Positions 52,317-61,446 of a stretch of DNA of 64,000 nt are shown here, piece after piece. The stretch is from Halohasta salina. GTDB lineage: Archaea; Halobacteriota; Halobacteria; Halobacteriales; Haloferacaceae. A model generated the notes under the pieces. It ran no database searches, was not told the DNA's origin, and saw only the letters and a program-made list of their open reading frames with translations. Every line of letters starts with the position of its first letter. Positions within the stretch are counted from its first letter, which is position 1. The stretch spans positions 372,001 to 436,000 of the forward strand of contig NZ_JAMZIE010000001.1 of the NCBI RefSeq assembly GCF_024178165.1. The letters run 5' to 3'. The position numbers were made by a program, and so were the translations under genes.

Positions 52317-54170
52317 TCAGTCCCGCGGATGGAACCGGCGGATCGCCCCCTCGACGGCCGCCCGTTCGCCGAGGAAGGTGATGTGGTCGCCGCGGGCCAG
52401 CACCTCGTCGGCTGCGGGGACGTGGGTGTCCTCGCCGCGGCCGATGACGGCGATAATACAGCCGTCGGGGATCTCGGCGTTGACCTCCCGAACCGTTTGG
52501 CCGTCGAGATCGGCGGCCGTGAGTTCGGTCTGTTGGACGTCGTGTCCCTCGCCCAACTGGGTCATCCAGTGGGCCAACTCGGGGCGCTCGATCTCGTTGT
52601 CGATCGACCACGCGGTCGCCTCTGCGGCGTCGATGGCGGTCACCTCGAGGGCCTCGAACGTGCCGACGTTTTCGGGCTCGTTGACCCGCGAGAGGACGTC
52701 TTCGATGCCGAACTTGGTGCGAGCCAGTTGGGCGATCAGCAGATTGGTATCGTCGTCGCCGGTGGCCGCAACGATCCGCTCGGCGCGGTCGGCCCCGGCG
52801 GTTTCGAGGACGGCCGTCTCGGTGCCGTCGCCCTGATGGGCGGTGTAGCCGTCGGCCTGTAGCTCGTCGACGATGTCCTCGCGGCTGTCGATGATGACGA
52901 CGTTTTCGTTGCGGTTCTGGAGTCGTTCGGCGAGCATGCGGCCGACGCGGCCGCCGCCGATGATGATCGTAGGCATGGGTATCACGTCGAGTCGGTGGGC
53001 GATCTGGCGGGCCAGTCCCGCCTGCAGCAGGACGGTGACGAAGATCACCAGAAACACGGTCCCGGCCAGCACTTGCGCCTCGTCGAACTGGCCGACAGCC
53101 TGGAGTTCGATGGCAAACAGGGTGGCAATACTGGCGGGGATGATCCCCCGAGGCCCGACCAGCGTCAGAAACAGCTTCTCGTTGCGGGTGAACTGCAGGT
53201 CCCGCGCCGAGAGGGCGACCGCGATCGGCCGGACGACCAGCGTGACGAAGACGACGACCCCCACGCCGCCGAGTCCCAGCCCCAACAGCGCCTCGAAGTC
53301 GATCAGCGCCGCCAGCGAGATGAACACGATCGCCAACACCACGAGCGTCAGATCGCGGTTGAGCGCGTGGATCGACTCCCGGTGGGGGAGGTCGACGTTG
53401 CCCATCACGATCCCCGCGGCGGCGACGGCGGCGACGCCCGTCTCCGGGAACACCGCCTCCGAGAGCCCGTAGGCCAAGATGATCGCCGCCAGTACCACCA
53501 GCCGGGCGACCTGCGGCGCGTCACCGGCCGGAATATCGGCCCGTACAAGCAGTTCACGCGCCAGCAGCGCGATGCCGATGCCGACGCCGACGCCGACCGA
53601 CAGCCGGACGAGGAACCCCCCGGGGAGTGCGGCGGGAACCGACTCGACGATCAGCGACTCGAAGACGACGATCGCGAGGATGGCGGCGGTCACGTCGTTG
53701 AAGATCCCCTCGGCCTCGAACGTCGTCGCCACGTGCTCGCGGACGGTAATCACCTCCAAGATCGGCGTGATAACCGTCGGGCCGGTGGCGATCAACAGCG
53801 CGCCGACCAACAGCGAGACGCCCCAGTCGGTGCCGAGAAAGAGCCGGACCGCAACGGCGGTCCCGGCGAACATGAACAGCGCGCCGACGGTCGTCAGCCC
53901 GACGATCGCCTTGGGGGCCAACCCGAGTTTCTCCCGGCGCAGTTGGAAGGCCCCGTCGAAGACGATGATCGCCACACTGAGGCCGACGATCGTCGAGAGG
54001 CCGTCACCGAAGGTATCGGGGGTGACGATCCCGATCCCTGCGGGTCCGAGGCCGACACCGATCAGGATGAGAAACAGGACGCTCGGGATTTTCAGCTGTT
54101 TGGCGACAACCTGCGCCCCGATGCCGAGAGCCAAAATAAGCGCGGTCACCGTAAGGACGCTTGAAGACAC
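52317..54170 (-). CDS. CPA1-type Na+(K+)/H+ antiporter fused to TrkA-N and TrkA-C
   Basis: This 617-residue transporter has about 12 membrane helices over residues 1-390, with the CPA1 ion-site motif FEAEGIFNDVTAAILAIVVFE and VGPRGIIPASIATLFAIEL. A cytoplasmic TrkA-N (RCK) domain follows: MPTIIIGGGRVGRMLAERLQ binds NAD(H) or another nucleotide through GxGxxG. A TrkA-C domain at the end (VREVNAEIPDGCIIAVIGRGEDTHVP) commonly binds a ligand such as c-di-AMP. It controls sodium, potassium or pH balance, central for a salt-in halophile. Its start is divergent from the PRC-barrel gene. Confidence 0.92.
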   Translation of the reverse strand: MSSSVLTVTALILALGIGAQVVAKQLKIPSVLFLILIGVGLGPAGIGIVTPDTFGDGLSTIVGLSVAIIVFDGAFQLRREKLGLAPKAIVGLTTVGALFMFAGTAVAVRLFLGTDWGVSLLVGALLIATGPTVITPILEVITVREHVATTFEAEGIFNDVTAAILAIVVFESLIVESVPAALPGGFLVRLSVGVGVGIGIALLARELLVRADIPAGDAPQVARLVVLAAIILAYGLSEAVFPETGVAAVAAAGIVMGNVDLPHRESIHALNRDLTLVVLAIVFISLAALIDFEALLGLGLGGVGVVVFVTLVVRPIAVALSARDLQFTRNEKLFLTLVGPRGIIPASIATLFAIELQAVGQFDEAQVLAGTVFLVIFVTVLLQAGLARQIAHRLDVIPMPTIIIGGGRVGRMLAERLQNRNENVVIIDSREDIVDELQADGYTAHQGDGTETAVLETAGADRAERIVAATGDDDTNLLIAQLARTKFGIEDVLSRVNEPENVGTFEALEVTAIDAAEATAWSIDNEIERPELAHWMTQLGEGHDVQQTELTAADLDGQTVREVNAEIPDGCIIAVIGRGEDTHVPAADEVLARGDHITFLGERAAVEGAIRRFHPRD

Positions 54171-54256
54171 GACGACCGACCGGAGGGGTGGAATACATAT
54201 AATGACTCGGTCGACGCTCGGCGGCGACAGACGGACGTCGGACGCTCCCCGTGGCG

Positions 54257-54266
54257 TTTATATAAT
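54257..54266 (+). promoter_or_regulatory. TATA box for PRC-barrel/nob1 genes
   Basis: TTTATATAAT is centred about 26 bases before the ATG at 54287, fitting a leaderless transcript of PRC-barrel and nob1. Confidence 0.7.
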
Positions 54267-54286
54267 TCCACCTGATTAGCGAACGT

Positions 54287-54532
54287 ATGGTAGACATACT
54301 GGCCGAAAACCTCTCCGGGAAAGCGGTGATGGGGGCCGACGGCACCGAACTCGGGGATCTGTACAACATCACGATGGAGATGAAGACGGGCGGACTCCGG
54401 AGCCTGCTTGTCGTCCCGAACGAGGGGATTTCGGCCCACTCGGTCGGCTTCGACACCGACGAGGCCGGGCGGCTGAAGATCCCGATCAGCACCGTTCAGG
54501 CCGTCAAAGACTACATCGTCGTCTCCCGGTAA
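54287..54532 (+). CDS. PRC-barrel domain protein
   Basis: This 81-residue protein is a single PRC-barrel: LAENLSGKAVMGADGTELGDLYNITMEMKTGGLRSLLVV, then FDTDEAGRLKIPISTVQAVKDYIVV. PRC-barrels bind RNA or protein; in bacteria RimM uses one in ribosome maturation. It is 3 bases from nob1, an arrangement common in archaea. A link to 16S rRNA maturation is therefore plausible (inference). A strong TATA box suggests a leaderless transcript. Confidence 0.92.
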   Translation: MVDILAENLSGKAVMGADGTELGDLYNITMEMKTGGLRSLLVVPNEGISAHSVGFDTDEAGRLKIPISTVQAVKDYIVVSR

Positions 54533-54535
54533 CGA

Positions 54536-54994
54536 ATGCAGATCCTCGATACGTCGGCGTTTATTCACGAGTATCACACCGACGAGTCAACGGCTTCGGT
54601 ACCGCAGGTCCACGAGGAACTGGAGGGCGAACACGCCTTCCGGTTCGACGCCGAGGAGGGCGCGGGGATGCACATCCACATCCCCGCCGACGGTACCGTC
54701 GAGAAGGTCCAACGGGCGGCCGTCGAGACTGGTGACGCCGACGAACTCTCCGAGACCGACCGGCTGTTGATCGCCGCGGCCTTCGAACTCGACGGGACGC
54801 TGGTGACCGACGACTACGCCATGCAGAACGTCGCCGAACACCTGACGGTCGACGTCCAAGTGATCGCCCGCGACGGCATCACCGAAAAACGGGAGTGGCA
54901 GTTCCAGTGTAGCGGCTGTGGCCGTACCTTCGACGACGACCACGACCGGTGTCCGATCTGCGGCAGCGATCTCACCCGAAAGAATCCCGCCTGA
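54536..54994 (+). CDS. nob1: rRNA maturation endonuclease Nob1
   Basis: Nob1 cuts the 3' end of 16S rRNA precursor. The protein has 152 residues. The PIN domain starts MQILDTSAFIHEY, with catalytic Asp 5; further acidic residues are in LSETDRLLIAAAFELDGTLVTDDYAMQNVA. The C-terminal zinc ribbon is CSGCGRTF...DRCPICGSDL, with four Cys. This is the full archaeal layout. It follows the PRC-barrel gene by 3 bases, and its stop is 3 bases from the convergent CPBP gene. Confidence 0.95.
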   Translation: MQILDTSAFIHEYHTDESTASVPQVHEELEGEHAFRFDAEEGAGMHIHIPADGTVEKVQRAAVETGDADELSETDRLLIAAAFELDGTLVTDDYAMQNVAEHLTVDVQVIARDGITEKREWQFQCSGCGRTFDDDHDRCPICGSDLTRKNPA

Positions 54995-54997
54995 TTC

Positions 54998-55738
54998 TCA
55001 ACCGAAGTAACCGATCTCACCCAAATACAGCAGCGCGAACAGCGTTCCGTTGTAACCGCCGTGGATCACCGCCGGCACCACGATGTTGTCGGTGTAGGCA
55101 TAACAGGCCCCGAGCAACACCCCCAGCAACCCCGCCAGCAGTGCATACGAGAGTTGGGCCCCGAAGCCGCCGGTCACCGCGGGGATGTGAACCAGCCCGA
55201 ACAGGACGGTCGCGGCGATGATCGCCGGCCACGTCCCCCACGACTGCTGTAACCGGCCCTGTACGGCTCCCCGAAACAGGAGTTCCTCGGCGGGGCCGAC
55301 GAACACCAACGAGATCGGGATCATCAGCAGGAAGTAGGTCGGATCCCCCGCGCCGGCGAGGACGGCCTGATTGGCCCCCGGCGAGAAGCCGGCCCACTGG
55401 AGGAGTTCGTTGATCGCATACTGGAGCCCCAACAGGACGACGACGCCGCCGGCGATCAGCCCGACTCCCCGGCGGTCGGGGATCACGACCGGGATCAGCC
55501 CCTCGGCGTCGACGGTTCGGGCGTACCAGACGACGATGGCGGCCATTGTCAGAAACTGGAGTCCCGTCTGGAGAAGCCGACCGGACGTGTTCGTCGACGA
55601 GCCGACCAGCGAGGCGATGACGGGGTCGAGCGCGCTGATAGCGACGACCGCGCCGATGTAGGCTCCGAAGACGACGAGGATTGCCTCGCCGATGTGTTGG
55701 AGTCGATCTCCGGACCCGTTGGCTGCAGACTGGTCCAT
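54998..55738 (-). CDS. CPBP-family intramembrane metalloprotease-like protein (second)
   Basis: This 246-residue membrane protein has about eight helices. The CPBP motif is PAEELLFRGAVQGRLQQSWG (EExxxR), followed by VLFGLVHIPAVTG (His) and NIVVPAVIHGGYNGTLFAL (His, Asn). All expected active-site residues are present. Unlike the lonB-linked CPBP protein it has no repeat linker. I chose ATG 55738; an upstream Cys/Arg-rich extension is not credible. It stands alone between nob1 and pgi. Confidence 0.88.
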   Translation of the reverse strand: MDQSAANGSGDRLQHIGEAILVVFGAYIGAVVAISALDPVIASLVGSSTNTSGRLLQTGLQFLTMAAIVVWYARTVDAEGLIPVVIPDRRGVGLIAGGVVVLLGLQYAINELLQWAGFSPGANQAVLAGAGDPTYFLLMIPISLVFVGPAEELLFRGAVQGRLQQSWGTWPAIIAATVLFGLVHIPAVTGGFGAQLSYALLAGLLGVLLGACYAYTDNIVVPAVIHGGYNGTLFALLYLGEIGYFG

Positions 55739-55820
55739 CTCTACGCACCGATTGAACCGGTTGGGTGTTAGGCACACCGGTCGACAGTGGGGCCGACAGG
55801 GCGCCGACTCGATACCGGGC

Positions 55821-57110
55821 TTACTCGATGGTGAACTCGCGTTTGTCGGCGACCGCCTCGGCCTCTGCGAACTCGCCGCCGCCGAGCAGCCCACGGGCGG
55901 CCTTCTTCCCCCACTCGACGGCCGGCTGGGTAAACGTCGACACGCCGGCGAGTTCGCCGTACATCACCGTGGCGGCCTCCATCGCATACAGGAGTTCGCC
56001 GATCCCCTCGGCGTCGACGCGGTCGACTTCGATCCGGACGTTGGGGCGGTCTTCGGCCGCGAGGCTGGCCTCGGTGGCCTCGAACTCGGCGTCCAGTAGG
56101 TCGCCGAGTCCCGCACCGCCGAGATACGACAGCCCCTCCAGATCGGTCTCCGGGATGCCGATATCCTCGCGTTCGCGCGGCCGGACGAGCGTGACGAGTT
56201 TGTCCCGGGGACCGGCCCGATAGAGCTGGAGTTGGGAGTGTTGGTCGGTCGCCCCGAGCGCGCGAGCCGGGGTCTGACCGAGGCCCTCCTTGCCTAAGCT
56301 CTCGGCCCACAGTTGGGCGAACCACTCGGCGAAGTACTCCAGTGACTCGGCGTAGGGCATCATCGCGTTGGTCAGCGCGCCCCGTTCGGCGAGCGCGTAG
56401 CACACCGCGCCGTAGGCGTAGGCGGGGGAGTCGTGAAGCGACCCCGAGAGACTCGCCATCTCGCTTCGGGCACCGTCGACGACACGCTCGATGTCGAGGC
56501 CCTGCAGTGCGCCGCAGGCCAGGCCCACCGTAGAGAGCGCCGAGAAGCGACCCGGTACGCCGTCGGGCACCTTCAGGGAGGGCAGGTCGTGTTTGTCGGC
56601 GAGATTTCGGAGGTTGCCCTCGTCGCCGGTCGTCACGAAGGTTTGGTCGGTCCAGTCGACGCCAGCGTCGGCCATCGCCTCGCGGACGACGAGGAAGTTG
56701 GCCAGCGTCTCGGCGGTCGTCCCCGACCGTGAGACGACGTTGACGACCGTCTCGTCGAGCGGCAGGTCGTCGAGTAGTTCGGCGGTCTCCTCGGGGTCGA
56801 CGTTGTCAAGGAAGTGGGCCTCCACGTCGGTCTGATCGGCCAGCGCCGCCGAGATGGTCGCCGCGCCCAGCGCACTGCCGCCGATACCGACCGTCAGGAT
56901 CGCCGCCGGGGTACCGAAGGGTTCGACCGCCGATCTGATTTCCTGGGTGTCGACCGTCTCGGGGAGATTGAGGGCGGCATAGCCGTGTTCTTCGGCCGCC
57001 ATACCCTGTTCGATGCGATCGTGGGCGACCGCGACCCGCTCGTCGAGTCGCTCCAGTGTCGCCTCGGTGATCGGACTGGCGTCCAACACGTTGCCGATAT
57101 CCAGATACAT
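55821..57110 (-). CDS. pgi: Glucose-6-phosphate isomerase
   Basis: This enzyme interconverts glucose- and fructose-6-phosphate. It has 429 residues in the phosphoglucose isomerase superfamily (not the cupin type found in some archaea). It starts MYLDIGNVLDASPITEATL. Sugar-phosphate site segments are TVGIGGSALGAATISAAL and NVVSRSGTTAETLANFLVV, FVTTGDEGNLRNLADKH and DVPGRFSALSTVGL-like sequence (GVPGRFSALSTVGLA). QLWAESLGKEGLGQTPARALGATDQHSQLQLYRAGPRDK completes the active site. I chose ATG 57110, where homology begins. It is divergent from a membrane protein gene. Confidence 0.94.
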   Translation of the reverse strand: MYLDIGNVLDASPITEATLERLDERVAVAHDRIEQGMAAEEHGYAALNLPETVDTQEIRSAVEPFGTPAAILTVGIGGSALGAATISAALADQTDVEAHFLDNVDPEETAELLDDLPLDETVVNVVSRSGTTAETLANFLVVREAMADAGVDWTDQTFVTTGDEGNLRNLADKHDLPSLKVPDGVPGRFSALSTVGLACGALQGLDIERVVDGARSEMASLSGSLHDSPAYAYGAVCYALAERGALTNAMMPYAESLEYFAEWFAQLWAESLGKEGLGQTPARALGATDQHSQLQLYRAGPRDKLVTLVRPREREDIGIPETDLEGLSYLGGAGLGDLLDAEFEATEASLAAEDRPNVRIEVDRVDAEGIGELLYAMEAATVMYGELAGVSTFTQPAVEWGKKAARGLLGGGEFAEAEAVADKREFTIE

Positions 57111-57233
57111 ACCATCACCCGCGGCCGGAAGGGGTAAAATCGTTGCCGTCCGTCCGAACGGTCGACTGTCTCGGGTGCGGGCAACGGGACCGATCCCGCG
57201 AGTTTTAATCCGGTCGACCACCTACGGTCGGCA

Positions 57234-57746
57234 ATGGCAGACGGCTACCGCGGGCTGTTTGGCGCGTTCCCCTACGCCTTTCGACACGGCGACTCGCTGC
57301 TGTTCAGAGCGTACGTGCTCGTCGGGGCGCTCGGGGCGGTCTTCGTCGGCGGACTGTTCACGCTGAGTCTGGTGGTGTGGATCGGCGAAACAGCGTCGAC
57401 GCCGGGTGGCTCGCTGACCCTTTCGCGGACGTTCATCGCCGTGATGGGGCTGTTCGCCGCGGGGCCGCTGCTCGCGCCGGTGCTGTTGGTCGCCCGGAAA
57501 CACCGCAAGGGGCTGTCCTACCACCCTCGTTACGACACGATCATGGCGCTGCTCGGGGTCGGCTTCCTGCTGTCGATCTATCTGGCCGCGATCATCTCGA
57601 TGCCCGAGAGCTTTCAACAACAGCCCACGGGACTCTTCGCGCCGGTGGTGAGCCTGCTGTACAGCCTCCCACAGTTGGCCGGGCTCGTCCCGCCGGTCGC
57701 CATGATGGTCGTGATGGCCGTCGGCCACTACCGGCTGTCGCGGTGA
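57234..57746 (+). CDS. Four-TM haloarchaeal membrane protein
   Basis: This 170-residue protein starts MADGYRGLFGAFPYAFRHGDSLLFRAY, a distinctive cytoplasmic lead-in. Four membrane helices follow near residues 27-48, 65-87, 103-120 and 140-163. The loop ARKHRKGLSYHPRYDT between helices 2 and 3 is basic and should be cytoplasmic. A TATA-like TTTTAA is 28 bases before the ATG. I recall similar proteins beside pgi in haloarchaea but cannot name the family. Function is unknown. Confidence 0.78.
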   Translation: MADGYRGLFGAFPYAFRHGDSLLFRAYVLVGALGAVFVGGLFTLSLVVWIGETASTPGGSLTLSRTFIAVMGLFAAGPLLAPVLLVARKHRKGLSYHPRYDTIMALLGVGFLLSIYLAAIISMPESFQQQPTGLFAPVVSLLYSLPQLAGLVPPVAMMVVMAVGHYRLSR

Positions 57747-57762
57747 GCCGACGGACCTCTCG

Positions 57763-58200
57763 TTACCCCGTCTCCGCGTCCGTGTCGACGCCCCTATCGT
57801 AGAACCAACCGACGACGATCGTCCCGACCAGCACCGCCAAGCCCCCGACCCGAACGGGGTATAACACCGGGTGTAGCGGCGCGACCAGACGGTAGGGGCC
57901 GATTCGCAGGAGAGCGATCGCCATGAGTACCCCGACCGCGGCGACTAGCGCAATCCAGGTCAGTATCCCCGTTGACCGGAGACCACCCGGTCCGTCGACG
58001 GCGTGGGAAAGTACCCCGACTGCGGTGAGAGCGACCACCAGATCGGCGGCAGCCTCGATTCCGGCGACGATGACGAACCCGCCGCCCCAGCGGACGTCGC
58101 CGAGCAGTCCGAACAGCGCCGGCAGCCAGAACCGGAACAGCGAGAGGACCACCCCGAGAATCGCGACGCCAACGAGACGATTGGAAAACGACCGTGTCAT
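57763..58200 (-). CDS. Four-TM membrane protein
   Basis: This 145-residue protein has membrane segments near residues 10-28, 38-60, 75-95 and 115-135 with short polar loops, and ends WFYDRGVDTDAETG. An Arg-rich N-terminus (MTRSFSNRLVG) should be cytoplasmic. I chose ATG 58200 rather than an upstream extension. It converges with the gene at 57234-57746 and is divergent from 58341. I do not recognise the family. Confidence 0.65.
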   Translation of the reverse strand: MTRSFSNRLVGVAILGVVLSLFRFWLPALFGLLGDVRWGGGFVIVAGIEAAADLVVALTAVGVLSHAVDGPGGLRSTGILTWIALVAAVGVLMAIALLRIGPYRLVAPLHPVLYPVRVGGLAVLVGTIVVGWFYDRGVDTDAETG

Positions 58201-58340
58201 ACGGGTCGAATGCGAGAGCCCACGGGTAGGTGTTGTGGTGACTACAATCCGGCGATACACCACTATCGAGCCGGATGGTTAGCCGCACGGCGGGCGGCCG
58301 TGACGAAACGCCGATATCCCCGCACGTCGACCATCCACGC

Positions 58341-58814
58341 ATGACCGACGACTCCAAGGAGAGCACGTTTCTCGTCACCCACGCCGACGCCGAGTCGGCC
58401 GTGCTGAAGGACGTCCACGACGGGCAGGTACACACGCTGGCTTCGAACCCCGGCGTCGAGGTCGACGATGCCATCGAGGGTGAACTGTCGCCGGAGCCGC
58501 CGCTGGAGGTCTCGTGGCAACTCGTCGAGATCGCCGAGCGATGGGCGCTATCGATTGAAGAAAGCGAGGAGCCGCCGACCGTCCAGGAACGCGAGTTGGC
58601 AGCCGCCCAGCCGGTCGGCGAGCTGACGCGGGAGCCGCGGGCCGGGATCGGCGAGATCCACGTGTTGACCGTCCCGGAGGAGGGGACGGCCGACGCCGTC
58701 GACAGCGTCGTCGAGGATCGTGAGGGGACCCTTTCGCGGGCCGCCCGGCTCGGCGTCAATCGGGTCGAGGTGCGCTCGGAATCCGGCGTTGTAAGTATTC
58801 GGTACCTACCGTAG
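58341..58814 (+). CDS. Conserved haloarchaeal protein, DUF5812-like
   Basis: This 157-residue acidic protein starts MTDDSKESTFLVTHADAESAVLKDVHDGQVHTLASNPG, then shows SPEPPLEVSWQLVEIAERWAL and a C-terminal part EIHVLTVPEEGTADAVDSVVEDREGTLSRAARLGVNRVEVR. The pattern is that of a haloarchaea-specific family I recall as DUF5812; the number is from memory. It has no membrane segment or cysteine. It precedes secF in the same direction but with a separate promoter. Function is unknown. Confidence 0.75.
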   Translation: MTDDSKESTFLVTHADAESAVLKDVHDGQVHTLASNPGVEVDDAIEGELSPEPPLEVSWQLVEIAERWALSIEESEEPPTVQERELAAAQPVGELTREPRAGIGEIHVLTVPEEGTADAVDSVVEDREGTLSRAARLGVNRVEVRSESGVVSIRYLP

Positions 58815-58886
58815 CCGGCTCGGTCAGGCTCTCGGGGCGCTCGCGGCGTAGTCAGTGCCTAATTCACTGTCTTCGACATGAGAAGG

Positions 58887-58894
58887 CTTATTCG
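58887..58894 (+). promoter_or_regulatory. TATA-like element for secFD
   Basis: GCTTATTC is centred about 27 bases before the secF ATG at 58917, suggesting a leaderless secF-secD transcript. Confidence 0.5.
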
Positions 58895-58916
58895 AGGCTG
58901 AGTTAGACCGATCCGT

Positions 58917-59786
58917 ATGGTTGCAATCACGGTACCGGAGGTCGACTACACCGAGTACACGAACCGCCAGTTGGTGGCGGTTCCGCTGGCGCTGCTGGCA
59001 GTGGCGCTGCTGGTGGTCGTCGGCTGGTACGTGGTGACTGGGGCCCCGGCGAATCTGGGGCTGGAGTTCACGGGTGGCACAGAGCTACGACTCGACGTCG
59101 ACGGCGAGAACCCACGGGAACAGATCGACGGGGCGTTCAGCACCGAGCCCGCAACGGTCCAGCAGGTCGCTGCCGACGGCACCTTCGTCGTGACGTTTCA
59201 GGAGGGATCGGTAACGACCAGTCAACTCGAGGCGGAGGCGACCGACGCCGGCTTCGACATTCGGACGATCGACTCGGTCTCCCCGAGCTTCGGGACCGAC
59301 ACCGGACTGCTGGCCCTCGGTGGGGTCGTCGCCGCCTTTGTCGGTATGAGCGTGCTGATCTTCGTGATGTTCCGGTCGTTCGTTCCGTCGCTCGCGGTCG
59401 TCATCTCGGCGTTCTCCGACGTGATGATCCCGCTTGCGATGATGAATCTGCTGGGAATCGATCTCTCGCTGGGGACGATCGCCGCACTGTTGATGTTGAT
59501 CGGTTATAGCGTCGACTCGGATATCCTGTTGAACAACAGTATCCTCCGGCGGTCGGGGAGCTTCTACGAGTCGACGAGCCGGGCGATGCGGACCGGGGTG
59601 ACGATGACACTGACCTCGATCTCGGCGATGGCGGTGATGACCGTCCTGGCGTGGCTGTTCGGTATTCAGATCATGACCGCTATCGGCCTCATTCTGGTGA
59701 TCGGGCTACTGGCCGACCTGATGAACACCTACCTGCTCAACGTGAGTCTGCTTCGCTGGCACGTCTACGAGGGGGTCAGACGATGA
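58917..59786 (+). CDS. secF: Protein-export membrane protein SecF
   Basis: SecF works with SecD to aid protein translocation through the SecYEG channel, driven by an ion gradient. It has 289 residues with six membrane helices. TM1 is followed by the family segment GLEFTGGTELRLDV, and the periplasmic-side domain ends near residue 115. TM4-6 contain the SecF motifs VVISAFSDVMIPLAMMNLLGI, LLMLIGYSVDSDILLNNSILR and TMTLTSISAMAVMTVLAWLFG. Its stop overlaps secD as ATGA. The order F then D is reversed from bacteria and usual in haloarchaea. Confidence 0.96.
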   Translation: MVAITVPEVDYTEYTNRQLVAVPLALLAVALLVVVGWYVVTGAPANLGLEFTGGTELRLDVDGENPREQIDGAFSTEPATVQQVAADGTFVVTFQEGSVTTSQLEAEATDAGFDIRTIDSVSPSFGTDTGLLALGGVVAAFVGMSVLIFVMFRSFVPSLAVVISAFSDVMIPLAMMNLLGIDLSLGTIAALLMLIGYSVDSDILLNNSILRRSGSFYESTSRAMRTGVTMTLTSISAMAVMTVLAWLFGIQIMTAIGLILVIGLLADLMNTYLLNVSLLRWHVYEGVRR

Positions 59787-61348
59787 TCGACTGGCTCAAA
59801 TCCAACTGGCGGGTGACGATGCTCGTCGTCTTCGTCCTGCTGGCGGCGTTCGCGCTGTTCTCGCCGACCATCGGGGCCGACGACGAGACCCTCGGCGAGG
59901 AATCCCAACAGGTACAGACGATCACCAACCTCCGGTACGGCCTCGATCTGGCCGGCGGGACGCGGATCCGCGCGCCCCTGATCGGCAACACCGCCGAGGA
60001 CGTCGACTTCGGCGACGACAGCGAGGCACAGGTCGCCGCGGCGGTCGCCGGGGAACTCTCCGATACCGACACGACCGACGTGATCGCCAGACAGGAAACG
60101 CCCGACCGTTCGGCGACCGTCGAGGTCGTCAACCCCGATATCGACCGCGACCAGTTCCGCGCCGCGATGGACGCCGCCGGCTACGAGTACGCCGAGGTCC
60201 GGGACGGCGTCACCGAGCCTACCCGCGAGGAGGCCATCGAGGTCCTCTCCGGAAAGGTCAATCAGGCCGGGCTCTCCGGGAGTACCGTCCAGCAGGTCTC
60301 CAGTGGCACCGGCGAGTTCTTCATTCTCATCGAGGTGCCCGGACAGGACCGCCAAGATGTTGTCGAACTGATCGAGGACCGCGGGAACGTCCGGGTCGAC
60401 CTCTACCACGACAACGACGGTGACGGCGAGTACGACACCGAGCGGGCGGTGCTGACCCGCGAGGACTTCCAGAGCATCAGTACCGCGACCCAGAACGACC
60501 GCAGCGGCCCCCACGTCCCGGTGACCGTCCGGCAGAGCTCCGCCGAGCAGTTCCGGCAGGCGGCGGTCGACACCGGGCTCGCACAGGGTGGCTCGCGGTG
60601 TACCTACGAACAGAACCCCAACGGCACCGAGCCGTGTCTCCTGTTGGTCGTCGACGATCAGGTTGTCAACTCCTTCGGGATGGACCCCGGCCTCGGAGCC
60701 AGCATCGAGAGTGGCGACTGGGTGCGGGATTCGAGTTTCATCCTGACGACGACCTCCTTCGAGGAAGCCCAGCGCGTGGCGATCAACCTGCGTGCGGGTG
60801 CACTCCCGGCCCAACTCGACCTTCAGGGCGGCACCGACTCCTACATCTCGCCGACACAGGGTGAGAGCTTCCGAACGGACGCCCTGCTCATCGGGATCCT
60901 CTCGGTACTGGCGGTCGCCGGCGTCGTCTTCCTGCGCTACCGCGAGCCGAAGGTCGCCGCGCCGATGATCCTGACGGCCTTCTCGGAGGTCCTCATCCTG
61001 CTGGGCTTTGCGGCCTATCTGGGCTATCCGCTGGATCTCGCGGTGATCGCCGGCTTCATCGCCGTGATCGGGACCGGCGTCGACGACCTGATCATCATCG
61101 CCGACGAGGTGATGTCCGAGGGCGACGTCTCCAGCCGAACGGTCTTCGACTCGCGGTTCAAGAAGGCCTTCTGGGTGATCGGCGTCGCGGCCGCGACGAC
61201 CATCCTCGCCATGTCGCCGCTGGCGGTGTTGTCGCTCGGCGACCTCCGCGGGTTCGCCATCTTCACCATCCTCGGCGTGCTCGTCGGCGTGCTGATCACC
61301 CGGCCGGCCTACGGTGACATCCTCCGACACCTGCTGACCGACCGATAG
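59783..61348 (+). CDS. secD: Protein-export membrane protein SecD
   Basis: SecD is the large partner of SecF. It has 521 residues. TM1 (WRVTMLVVFVLLAAFALF) is followed by the conserved LRYGLDLAGGTRIRAPL, a large extracytoplasmic domain with GAGGSTVQQVSSGTGEFF-like sequence (GLSGSTVQQVSSGTGEFFILIEVPG) and VAINLRAGALPAQLDLQGG. The C-terminal five helices include TAFSEVLILLGFAAYLG, AGFIAVIGTGVDDLIIIADE and the last helices up to DILRHLL. I chose ATG 59783, which overlaps the secF stop. A haloarchaeal SecD lacks the large bacterial P1 head. Confidence 0.96.
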   Translation: MIDWLKSNWRVTMLVVFVLLAAFALFSPTIGADDETLGEESQQVQTITNLRYGLDLAGGTRIRAPLIGNTAEDVDFGDDSEAQVAAAVAGELSDTDTTDVIARQETPDRSATVEVVNPDIDRDQFRAAMDAAGYEYAEVRDGVTEPTREEAIEVLSGKVNQAGLSGSTVQQVSSGTGEFFILIEVPGQDRQDVVELIEDRGNVRVDLYHDNDGDGEYDTERAVLTREDFQSISTATQNDRSGPHVPVTVRQSSAEQFRQAAVDTGLAQGGSRCTYEQNPNGTEPCLLLVVDDQVVNSFGMDPGLGASIESGDWVRDSSFILTTTSFEEAQRVAINLRAGALPAQLDLQGGTDSYISPTQGESFRTDALLIGILSVLAVAGVVFLRYREPKVAAPMILTAFSEVLILLGFAAYLGYPLDLAVIAGFIAVIGTGVDDLIIIADEVMSEGDVSSRTVFDSRFKKAFWVIGVAAATTILAMSPLAVLSLGDLRGFAIFTILGVLVGVLITRPAYGDILRHLLTDR

Positions 61349-61446
61349 ATCCCGGCCCTGTTCGGTATTTTCGACACCAGTCGGATCGTCGACGCCCGGG
61401 CGGGCGATGGACGGGAGGGTGGTAGAATAGACGACGCAGTCGGTGG

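Noticed and set aside
52995-54164. 389-residue frame opposite the CPA1 antiporter
   Set aside because: It is hydrophilic Asp/Arg/Gln-rich sequence mirroring hydrophobic helices; a shadow.
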